A stretch of DNA of 64,000 nt, from assembly GCA_958510825.1 (NCBI GenBank), contig OY294049.1, positions 34,376,774 through 34,440,773 on the forward strand, read 5' to 3'. Made by a program: the position numbers and the translations under genes. Numbering within the stretch: position 1 is the stretch's first letter; every line of letters begins with the position of its first letter. Below, piece by piece: positions 10,201 through 17,807 of the stretch. This DNA comes from Brachypterus glaber. Its lineage: Eukaryota > Arthropoda > Insecta > Coleoptera > Kateretidae. The notes beneath the pieces were generated by a model. That model made no database searches. It was not told the DNA's origin and saw only the letters and a list, made by a program, of their open reading frames with translations.

Positions 10201-13024
10201 TCTACGCTAGACTAATATAGATTCGGTTCCCCAAAAGTGGATCTGAGATATCTAGGCGCACCTCTTGATTCAAGAGGCAGTTATGTTTATTGATGAACAA
10301 AGATAGAGGCCCAAATTAAGTTTGTGCTTAAATCTACATAAAGTTTTGTATTCAAACAATTTATTTTTATTTTGTAAAAGAAATGTTTTCTTTGTGAACA
10401 GTTACCCAGCAAACCACCGTACGATAATCGGCATAAATAATTATTGGCCCATTGCTGGCTTGCCGATTATCGGCTAGCCTGTAAAGGACCGATCTCTGGC
10501 CGACGATACAACGCCAATTTAAAATATGATCTTGCGTAGAAGGAGAAGTCAAGACGCATGCGCAAGTTTTGCGCGGGTTGTGTTCTTAGGGCCGTTTGAG
10601 TTGAAGCTTGGAGCGCTCGGAGCATAGTTCTATCTCTTTTAAAACAAGTAGTTAGAAAGAGATAGAACTATGCTCCGAGAGCTTCAACTCAAACTGGCCT
10701 CTTGTGTTGTGATTTTGCTGCGTCAGTGATAAAGTTCATTAATGAAAATTTTCTGTGGCATGTGTTTATTTACAATTCTTAATAATGATTTTTGAAGATA
10801 TAAAGTAAGTAATTACATTTTTTTTATTAAATACTAAATTAACAATTAATTCACTGTATAACTATTTTACATGTATTATTATTAATTTATTATATTTAAT
10901 TTTTGCCTCTTAGAATATGTGCGCTAAAAATTTCTTGTTTTTTTTTAATATAAACCAGAAATTAAAATTCAGGGTATAGAATCAAATAGTGCAATGTCCA
11001 GTCATGTAAATTTTACTTCAGAAGCAAAACAAAAAGAAATAAAACACTCGGTCGGCAAATTTGTATTGTTTTGTATAATTTGCTATATATCAAATTTGCC
11101 GATCGAGTGTTTTAATTCGTTTTTTTTTGCTTCTGAAGTAAAATTCACATGAGTGGACATTTGACACTATTTGATTCTATAGCCCTCAATTATCGGTAGT
11201 CTGCCGGCTAGCCATTACCGGCCCGTTATCGGCTTGCCATTACCGGCCAGTTATCGGCTTGTGCGACACTTCCATTACCGGGCCGGTAATGGCATGTCGT
11301 CAACGGACCGATGACTCTTTATCGGCTTACGGCATTGTGCCGTTGCCGGCCCATTGCTGGTGTGTTTGCTGGGTATTTAATTTAAGATTCTTTTTTATTA
11401 ATCGATATTTTTAAATTAATAAAAGGCCCCTTCTGTTCAGTTTACTTAAAAACCTCTTCAATTTTGTATCAAAACCGCAGAAGTTTCGTGTTTATAAAGC
11501 TTCATCTTTATATACACTAGGCGCAAAAATTAAAGGATATTAAAAAACATCCTAAATTTTTCGGTGATTTTTAAAAGGCTGTTACTTGGCGAAAAATAGT
11601 TACAGAGCATAGATAAAACAGAAAATTAAAGCTGTAAGTCTCTAATTTTAAAATTTAATTAAGATCCTGAGTTTAAATATGTTTATCATTGATCGTTTTT
11701 GAGTAACCATCAAAAAATCAGCGGTAAAAAAATTCTCTAAATGTTTGCTTGCCTTTCAAAAGGTCCACGGTTTTGAGCTTGATTCTTCTTCTTTAATTTG
11801 AGCGCTACAAAAGCACTGTACGATGGTTTTATGCTGAGTTATCAGCGTTTATAGCAAAAATGACACTTTCAAATTTGATAATCAATTACTCGGGAACTAT
11901 GTAATAATCGTACAGAAAAATGAAGTATGGTTCTGAAAACTTCAAGAAGTTTTTATTGTTTTTATTCATGATTTTTTTATGCGAGAAATTTGATTCAAAA
12001 AGAGTTAAAAAATTGAGATTTTACGACTTTTCGCTTGACTTGGGATTATATTGCAAATAATGGATAAGGATATCTTTGTTTTTCAACAAAAATTTAGGAT
12101 GTTTTTTAATATCCTTTAGTTTTTTCGTCTAGTGTATTTAAAAATGTCGCATTATAGCATGTTTTTCAGTAATGCAAAAATTATTCTTTGGAATTCTGCC
12201 AAGATGTAGAAAAATATCAAAACAGATTTTGTTTCTTTCAAAAACAATTCTGGACACCATGTCACAAAAACGTAATTTTTCAGAAGAGCAAGTTTTCGAT
12301 TCTTTTTTAATATTTCCTAAATGCATGGGCATTGTTTTGAAAAAAAAATTACTCCTCAAAAAACAAAAAAAGGTCCCACCTCTGGAACAGATTTACTTTA
12401 AAAATATTTTGAAAAAAACGCCCCTCTAAGCTGGCGCCAGGAAGCAGGGGGTTCATTTGATTCATACAAAGGACGGCCCTGCCTAAATTAACATATATGA
12501 ACAAAAAAATATTTAAACGTGGTTTCTGAAATACCTCTGGGCGAAAACACAGTCCTTTAAAGGACACCCTAAAAATTGATTTTTATTTAATAGGTATCTC
12601 AGAAACCGTCTAAGCTAATGATATGAATTTTTGCTCGTAATCTAATATATTAAATGGTTTTAATTAAATATTGTCCAAGGATAATACATTTATTCAGGCG
12701 CGTACGAATTGGGGGAAAATTATTTTTAATTTTAAAATTTTACCCTTTTTGCCCAGAACCCTTCAATGTTAAAACTCAATTTTGACTCAAATATAGTTAA
12801 ATAACTTATTTAGTAAAGCATTTAAGATTTAATTCACCAAAAAAATATTTTTAAACACTTTTTTTCCGTTTGGCGATATAGTGCGCCGCGGCAGACGTGT
12901 TCGACTACTTTTTGTGGACCATTATTGGGAACAAAATTCGATTAAATTACTTACCCTGTCTTTCAGTTTGTCCATTCTGGCAAGTGTCGCTCTGTGGAAC
13001 CAAACAAGCGGATTCCTCGCACAT
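1279..13024 (-). CDS. SV2-like synaptic-vesicle-type MFS transporter (3' partial)
   Basis: Exons on the minus strand: 13024-12955, 9561-9322, 7012-6850, 6359-5891, 4917-4544 (or from 4911, both acceptors in frame), 1978-1800 and 1477-1279; all phases agree. The product is a major facilitator protein of the SV2/SVOP group, a multi-pass membrane transporter. Visible features are a short N-terminus starting MCEESACL, the first helix with GKAQLLLSIVLGFG, and the loop-2 signature GDHLGRRR after SVGWGILG. Next come GVSGAFPLSFSYLTE and SESPRYLLEA, then a large luminal loop of pentapeptide-repeat style (about every fifth residue F or L, for example FNTTIDNVEYFNSEFKNSTF). The last helices read so far end in EAYPCHLR. 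Helices 11-12 and the stop are not visible and must lie beyond position 1. The start codon follows an in-frame TAA. Exon 1 is the least certain exon and rests on splice phase. Ligand and substrate are unknown. Confidence 0.85.
2191..2410 (-). repeat. Penelope-associated terminal block, copy 2 (inverted)
   Basis: Reverse complement of 1-222. It is itself bracketed by a 29-bp motif in opposite orientations (about 2191-2220 and 2411-2440), so a short inverted repeat encloses the block. It lies directly 3' of the Penelope-like coding remnant on the same strand, so it is probably part of that element's terminal repeat. Confidence 0.75.
2588..3015 (-). pseudogene. Penelope-like retroelement remnant with GIY-YIG domain
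   Basis: The minus strand reads through the C-terminal part of a Penelope-like reverse transcriptase/endonuclease. SDKDSLDMEISTLTEAL and NNGYPKRDI come first, then LPYISGIKDKIGRL and RKLGQCFSSTKDKT, and the endonuclease core follows: GVYKVPC, then GTSYIGKTKRKIS. Two in-frame stops (one after IFKL, one in the linker) and a one-base deletion between VP and C make it non-functional. The spacing between the GVY and YIG strings is a few residues shorter than I expect for the family. No reverse transcriptase catalytic region is present, so only the 3' part survives. It lies in an intron of the SV2-like gene. Confidence 0.85.
3124..4464. mobile_element. Long fold-back element
   Basis: The whole interval is one large imperfect palindrome. 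The left end, TACACGGTGTTTGCAG, matches the inverted right end, and the arms stay complementary through most of the element. A separate MITE (3485-3715) interrupts the left arm. No transposase is visible. Related sequence occurs near 30530-30770 and 53823-54512. Confidence 0.85.
3485..3715. mobile_element. MITE nested in the fold-back element
   Basis: Terminal inverted repeat CCGTAATTTCACACAA and its complement, flanked by TA on both sides (3483-3484 and 3716-3717). The target fits a Tc1/mariner-type insertion. Removing it restores pairing of the host palindrome arm at a GGTACTC site. Confidence 0.85.
4980..5880. other. SV2-like intron, degenerate short repeats
   Basis: Intron of the SV2-like gene. 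Between about 5020 and 5250 a phrase like CCCATCAAATCTTACG recurs several times in imperfect form. The remainder is AT-rich with no recognised feature. Confidence 0.45.
6544..6825. mobile_element. Palindromic MITE (GGGGCTGTCCATATATT family)
   Basis: Ends AGGGGCTGTCCATATATT and its inverted complement. The inner arms carry CTGTAGAGATTT and an AACGCGAGAACCGGGGT segment. The inner part matches the MITEs at 35405-35632 and 39204-39400, although the outermost ends differ. Confidence 0.85.
7165..7500 (+). pseudogene. Tc1/mariner-superfamily transposase fragment
   Basis: The plus strand encodes the C-terminal half of an IS630-Tc1-mariner type transposase. GPYFCEENGNTVTVNGDRYR comes first, then RQIFEKRIISRNSDFH, and then TAPDFFLWGYLKDRVY, the region around the last catalytic acid. 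The segment that normally holds the second catalytic aspartate is garbled (CAPCSGGHARDI). The reading frame falls apart after 7450. No terminal repeats were identified. It lies antisense inside an SV2-like gene intron. Confidence 0.8.
8047..8270. mobile_element. Small palindromic element
   Basis: The left end near GTTGGGTTGGCAACATAC pairs with the right end TAATGCCAACCCAAAAC, and the interior is partly self-complementary (CACGCAAAA-type arms are weaker). Possible short MITE. Both strands carry small open frames only because of the symmetry. Confidence 0.5.
8343..8474. mobile_element. Palindromic MITE (AAAGTACTCGTTTCA family)
   Basis: Arms TATAAAGTACTCGTTTCA and TGAAACTAGTACTTTAATATA are near complementary. 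The inner arms TTTAGCGCAC and GTGCGCTAAA flank a GAAAACTCACCGC/GCGGCTCGTTTTC core. Confidence 0.8.
8475..9321. other. SV2-like intron, no feature recognised
   Basis: AT-rich intronic sequence. Runs such as GAAAATTGAGTTTTTCGGCCGGAAAA suggest old repeat material, but I cannot bound an element. Confidence 0.4.
9614..10252. repeat. Segment bounded by a 22-bp direct repeat
   Basis: CCAAGAGTGGATCTGCGATAT near 9614 recurs as CCAAAAGTGGATCTGAGATAT near 10230, in the same orientation. Just inside, CCACACGGAAAAAAA (9642) is roughly inverted at TTTCCGTGCACTGTGG (10046). In between lies sequence rich in TTATAAT and TATAGC. It looks like an old insertion of unknown class. Confidence 0.5.
10404..11374. 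mobile_element. Element with ACCCAGCAAAC termini
   Basis: The left end ACCCAGCAAACCACC pairs with the inverted right end GGTGTGTTTGCTGGGT. Subterminal DNA on both sides is filled with ATCGGC/GCCGAT and CCATTGCTGG or CCATTACCGG phrases. Two separate hairpins lie inside: about 10598-10705 (GAGTTGAAGC arms with AGATAGAACTATGCTCCGA) and about 10975-11190 (ATCAAATAGT and TTACTTCAGAAGCAAAA arms). No coding sequence is seen. Confidence 0.75.
11515..12134. mobile_element. Non-autonomous TA-insertion transposon with 45-bp inverted ends
   Basis: Ends CACTAGGCGCAAAAATTAAA and CTAGTG are inverted over roughly 45 bp, including GGATATTAAAAAACATCC, and are flanked by TA at 11513-11514 and 12135-12136. The interior has no transposase. 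TA duplication and CACTAG-type ends suggest a Tc1/mariner-derived MITE. Confidence 0.8.
12135..12954. other. SV2-like intron 1, proximal part
   Basis: Intronic DNA between a MITE and exon 1. Small open frames between 12138 and 12570 overlap on both strands and show no family resemblance. I see no firm feature. Confidence 0.4.
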
Positions 13025-13189
13025 ACTAAACCGCTTTTATGGTAGTTGGCGTGTTTATGCTGTAAATTTCTACATCAATGTCGATTTTGCAAAATTTGCA
13101 CATCTAAAAAAATTATTAATCCTAATTATTGCTCTTCAGTTCAGTGCAACTTAATTTTCTCCCAACTAGTAATATTTTATAGAAATTTG

Positions 13190-13197
13190 AAAAAAAA
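13190..13197 (-). terminator. RNA polymerase III T-run
   Basis: Eight consecutive T on the minus strand begin a few bases after the tRNA-Leu 3' end, the standard polymerase III stop signal. Confidence 0.8.
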
Positions 13198-13201
13198 GTT
13201 T

Positions 13202-13283
13202 TGGCAGCGGTGGGATTCGAACCCACGCCTCCGAGGAGACTGGTGCCTTAAACCAGCGCCTTAGACCGCTCGGCCACGCTACC
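13202..13283 (-). tRNA. tRNA-Leu (anticodon AAG)
   Basis: On the minus strand the 82 nt start GGTAGCGTGGCCGAGCGGTC and end GGGTTCGAATCCCACCGCTGCCA, a complete type II cloverleaf. The acceptor stem GGTAGCG pairs with CGCTGCC, with one G-T. The anticodon stem CTGGT/ACCAG encloses the loop TTAAGGC, so the anticodon is AAG and reads CUU/CUC leucine codons. A long variable arm, TCTCCTCGGAGG-like, sits in its usual place. There is no intron and CCA is not encoded. A-box (TGGCCGAGCGG) and B-box (GGTTCGAATCC) promoters are intact. It lies about 180 bp upstream of the SV2-like start codon, on the same strand. Confidence 0.97.
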
Positions 13284-14289
13284 GTATGGATTTTGGAAAA
13301 ATAAGTACCAACTTACACATGTAAAAGCTATTTTAAAAAAAGTATAAAATAAAAAATAATTAAAACAAAATATTTTACGAATTAAAAATACTCAAAATAA
13401 ACTGGATATTTATCAATTTTCCTTTCAGTCACAATTTAATAATTTGGCATTGAAAAAATAAAACTCGCATGATTATAATCTGCATGCACTTTCATTTGTT
13501 TATTAAGGTCACGCTTTAAAATAAAAAATTAAACAAAGTTTTTAAAAAACAATAATATTATCATTATCGAAAAATATAATTTTACAGTATCAGCTATTAT
13601 CTACCAAATGAGCTTGCAAAAAACTCAATTTCTTATTGAAATTAATTAGCTAACTAGTGTTTTTATTGTGTATCATTGCGTGGTGATAAATTTTGAGTTT
13701 TATTTTTGAAAAAATTTAGGTACTTATACGAAAAAAACACCGGTTTTTGGTATACTGACCCAGACTCACCTGTAATTGATTTGTTAAACTAATAAACTGA
13801 ATAGTATTATCGTGAAAGCTTCATTTGGAACACGCTACTGAAAGTATTGATTTTCAAACTAAATGACCTACCCGCGCTATAATCAATATTGCAGTAAAAA
13901 ACAACTGTGGCAAAATATTTTTAAATTAAAATAAAACAAACCCTTAATAATTTGACTAAAAACCAATCGCGTATAATTTTAATTTATTGGGTCTTTAAAC
14001 AAAACTAAAATTTTATTAAAAAATGTGCAAAATTCTGGTTAAGAACAGTATACAAAGATGGCAATGTATCCTAAACCGTATTTTTGGTTGCCTACTGTTA
14101 AACAGGAACGTGGATTCTCATACATAGATGGCGCATCATTTTTTTAGTTGGCCATGAACTACCCTTTCGTAGATGGCGATGCGATTCGTGTATTGTTAGT
14201 TGCCTATAAAGCGTGTTTGTTTCCACCGGTTTTTTCCAAAAAATCGTGTTTGCTGTTTTCTAAACTTTCTCACAAACAAATAAAGAAAA
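13284..14289. promoter_or_regulatory. Intergenic region upstream of DHFR and SV2-like gene
   Basis: AT-rich DNA between divergent genes. Between 14050 and 14200 an AGATGGCGAT/GATGGCAATG phrase recurs about four times, beside GTTGCCTA or GTTGGCC phrases. This cluster, 100 to 240 bp before the DHFR start, is the best candidate for promoter elements. No TATA box is convincing. Confidence 0.45.
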
Positions 14290-15745
14290 ATGTCCATTAA
14301 ACTGAATTTAATAACGGCAGTATGTGATAATATGGGAATAGGTAAAAATAACGACCTTCCTTGGAGACTGAAGTAAGTTCTGTATATATAGGGGAGACTG
14401 AGGTGTATCTGCGCTTGGGGGAGACCGGATCATATTTTTCAAACGTGATAGCTTGCTTAAATTAGTTTCACAAAAAAAATATTCCTGTAAAAAAAATATT
14501 ATTAATATTTTTGATATACTTTTTGAAAAATGGCAGCAATATTAAATTTTAGATCAGAATTGAAATATTTCACCAGAATGACCACCACAACAAAGGATCC
14601 CAATAAAAAGAACGTTGTAATAATGGGCAGAAAAACATGGGACAGCATACCACCAAAATTTAAACCCATGGCAAACAGAATTAACTTCATAATGTCAAGA
14701 TCAGACCTTAATTTAAAAGATTACAAAGATGTGTACAGTTTTAAGAATTTAGATGAAATTTATGATAAATTAAATGACAATAAATTTACTAATGATATTG
14801 AAAATATCTGGGTTATTGGTGGTTCCCATATTTATAAGGTAAGAACAATATATACACAGGACAACGGAACTATTTGCCTTGGATTTAATTAAACCTAGTT
14901 TATTTTACTTGTTTTGAGTCGAAACAAAAAATTTCATTTTGTTTTAGGAATGCATGGATTCAAAGTTTTTTTATAGATTGTATATTACAAAAATATTTAA
15001 ATCGTTTGACTGTGATACATTCTTTCCAAGTTTACCAGAAAATATTAGAAAAATTAGGTAAGAAAAATGTGTCTTACAAAATAAGCAAATGTAACATGGC
15101 AATTTAAAGTAAATAAATTTAAGCATATTGCAAATTGATATAAAAAAATACTTGCTGATATTTAACACTAGTTAGCAACAGCATAAGCAATCTAAAAAGT
15201 CATGTGACTTTGGGATTACTATAGTAGGTATTGCGGCAGATGAGCCAACCCCCTCCACTTGTCATTTTTTTAATAGCTCCCTTTTTAATAGCGCCATAAC
15301 AGCTGCTTTAACAGGGCTGTTAATGTAATTAAGAGAGCTGTTTTAACAGGGTTGTTTTAACAGAGCAGTTTTAACAGGGCTGTTTCTAGTAAAGTTTATA
15401 TCAGATCTGATCCAATCTAAACTGATTTAGAAAGAGCCCTCTTAAATCAGCTCTGTTAAAACAGCCCTGTTAAAACAGTTCCCTTAAAACAGCCCTGTTA
15501 AAGCAGCTCTGTTATGGTAGCTATTAAAAAGGGGGCTATTAAAGTAGGGGTCGTGGTCTAAATGAAAAGTGGAGGGGGTTGGCTCATCCACCGCAATACC
15601 TACTTACTATAACTTTGTAGTCTATAAAAGACAATTCAAAGTTATTTTATTTTTTAGTGATCCTGATATACCAGAAGAAATTCAAGAAGAAAATGAAATT
15701 CAATATCAATATAATGTGTACGAGAACACTCAATATGAAAAATAA
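14290..15745 (+). CDS. DHFR: Dihydrofolate reductase
   Basis: Exons 14290-14372, 14553-14838, 14948-15057 and 15658-15745 give 188 aa, close to the usual eukaryotic length of about 187. The enzyme reduces dihydrofolate to tetrahydrofolate with NADPH, supplying one-carbon units for thymidylate and purine synthesis. Visible motifs are ITAVCDNMGIGKNNDLPWRL at residues 8-27, the acidic active-site residue E30 in SELKYF, the NADPH-binding string VVIMGRKTWDSIP (49-61) and VIGGSHIYK (115-123), whose GG is the conserved cofactor-site glycine pair. The tail is DTFFPSLP followed by an acidic Q/Y-rich end. All splice sites are GT-AG and phases agree. The ATG follows AAAA. Intron 3 (600 bp) hosts a large fold-back element. 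A likely polyadenylation signal lies at 15890-15895. Confidence 0.96.
15218..15614. mobile_element. Fold-back element in DHFR intron 3
   Basis: Outer arms run from ATAGTAGGTATTGCGG and GATGAGCCAACCCCCTCC to the inverted GGAGGGGGTTGGCTCATC and CCGCAATACCTAC. Inside, each arm holds several copies of an AACAGGGCTGTTTT phrase, itself a short palindrome. Confidence 0.85.
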
Positions 15746-16279
15746 GGTATTTGTTTTAAGAAAAAATATACCACTCTTTTAGGTCGATTTTACCGACATG
15801 GTCTAAATCTTTGCATTCCATTATAAGATAAACTTTTAAATATTTTTTTTTGCTCTAACCAGTTATTTTTAATGTAAGATATTTTTATAAATAAAAAACA
15901 AGCATATTTTCTAAAAGAATTGTCTATTCATAAAGTTCACCCATAAACTAAATCACATTTTTGAATTTTTCAATATATTTACAAAAATTTACAGTCTTAA
16001 AATACGTATCATATTTACATATAAAATATTTTGAATTAAAATGGGTCAATAGGATCGTCCATTTAGGTAAATATATTTTTTATACGATAACAATATATAA
16101 ATAATAAACTTTAAAACTAACTACTAGATTACAGAATTTTGGCAGCTATATTAAACATAAGAATTTTAACAAAATAAGCAAAATTTAGCCTTTAATTAAC
16201 CAAATCCTTATACAAAATAAATTTTGAATTGTGTTAAATAATTATTATTTCTCATTGTTGACCAGTTAAAATAGTTATT

Positions 16280-16411
16280 TATAATACAAGGGTGAAAAGT
16301 TAAAATTTTCGATCGAGTAGGTTTTTAGAAGCCGAGGGCCGGCCGATAGTGCCGGCCCGAGGGTAACAAACCTACGAAATCGAAATTTAACTTTTTGCCC
16401 GTGTATTATAC
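16280..16411. mobile_element. Palindromic MITE with GC-rich loop
   Basis: Arms of about 45 bp (TATAATACAAGGGTGAAAAG, then TCGATCGAGTAGGTTT) pair with the right arm. The loop carries GCCGAGGGCCGGCC and GCCGGCCCGAGGG, unusually GC-rich for this region. Confidence 0.85.
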
Positions 16412-16414
16412 AAT

Positions 16415-17050
16415 ATTTTTTATTCGATTGTTACTAATTATAATAAATTTAAAATATACTTGATTTTAAAGTGCAAAAAATATTTATTTTTACTGTCTTA
16501 TTACTTATCTAGTTATCCATGACAAATTGCTATCCAATCAAATCGCTAAAAAACCAAGTGAATCGTTTGTTTTGCGTGCGGTTTCATTTTAAAACTAAAA
16601 AAGCTATAGCTTGGTGATTAATTTTTGTTATAATGTGTCCGTTATGAAAATAATAATACTTCCAAAACTGTTCTAGGAACATTATAAATATTGAAATTGA
16701 TTTTACAACTGAAATTTTGTGTTTTTAAGTTATTTTAGTGGATGAATACAGATTAATCAGTTAACATATATTTTGAGGTTATGTTATAGAATAAATTTTT
16801 ATTTTGTATGTAATGATAATAACTGTATCTGGTCAAAAAGAACAGTTAGTTCAAGACTTAAAGGGACCAAAAGTCATACTTCTTTATAAATATTACAGTA
16901 AAGGTAAAGCATCTTTTAAAAAGCTTAAAAATAACAAGTTTTAGCGGGCAAAAAAAACTTTTTGGCCCTAGGGCCACAAAGTTCAACTTTTCGCCCGTAA
17001 AACATGAACAAAAAGTGTCTCTTTTAGAATCAATCGAATAAAAAAATAGT
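16415..17050. mobile_element. Possible larger fold-back element
   Basis: TATTTTTTATTCGATTGTT near 16416 is inverted at AATCAATCGAATAAAAAAATA near 17030. An inner hairpin with arms GCGGGCAAAAAAAACTTTTT and CAACTTTTCGCCCG lies at about 16947-17000. A related end occurs at 46615-46640. Boundaries are uncertain. Confidence 0.5.
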
Positions 17051-17807
17051 TAGGTACCTATTGTGATGTGTGATATTGTGTTAAAAAATGAAAACAAAAA
17101 AAAATATTGCATATTGCAAACAGTAATTTTTGTGATGTTTATTTATATATAACTGGATAAAATTGCATGGCGATTTTTATTCTAATAGAAAAATATGTTT
17201 AGAAAATACTCTACCTTAACACAACTCGAGCCTAAGTGCAGGCTGGGCATTTTTATAATCAATTTTTTTAAGCACGTGTATACTTCAAATAAAAAAGTTA
17301 CAGCATCATTAAAAATATAGACCGCTATAATTGTTTGTAGCTGGTAAATAAAGAAAAAATTAGTTAATTTTTGGCCAAATTTAGCTAAAATAATAGTAAC
17401 AATACTTTGATGTATAAAGTTTGCATAATACAATGTCAAATATTTAAAACTAGTGATGAAACGAGTATTTTGAAAAATAATTCATTCTTTGTCGCAAAAA
17501 TAAAATTAGCAAGATTTCAGGATAATCGTAAACTCTCAAAAACCGTCGTTTTCTCACTAAATAAAAACTAATAATTAGGAACTAGGAACGCAGTTTTTCG
17601 TTCTTTTCGTTTTCATTTTTTTAATTTTGTATAACATTAGGTTAACTAAGTAAAAAATAAGTTTTCTTTATGTAAAACTGTGAACCATACCAAATAGAGG
17701 TACTAAATTTTCTATAATTTTAAATAAAATACCAAACAGAATGAACGAAAAAAGTGCGTCTTTAATGCCTGCTAATAATAATTATCAACGAAAGGTTATT
17801 TTTTGAG

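Larger units (their letters stand above)
15746..17760. other. DHFR-PDK convergent intergenic region
   Basis: Both genes point into this 2-kb stretch. An AATAAA at 15890-15895 probably ends DHFR transcripts, and an ATTAAA on the minus strand at 17766-17761 may serve PDK. Two fold-back elements occupy 16280-17050. The rest is AT-rich with no recognised gene. Confidence 0.6.

Noticed and set aside
12138..12570. Three open frames on both strands
   Set aside because: K/F-rich composition, mutual overlap on opposite strands, no domain resemblance.
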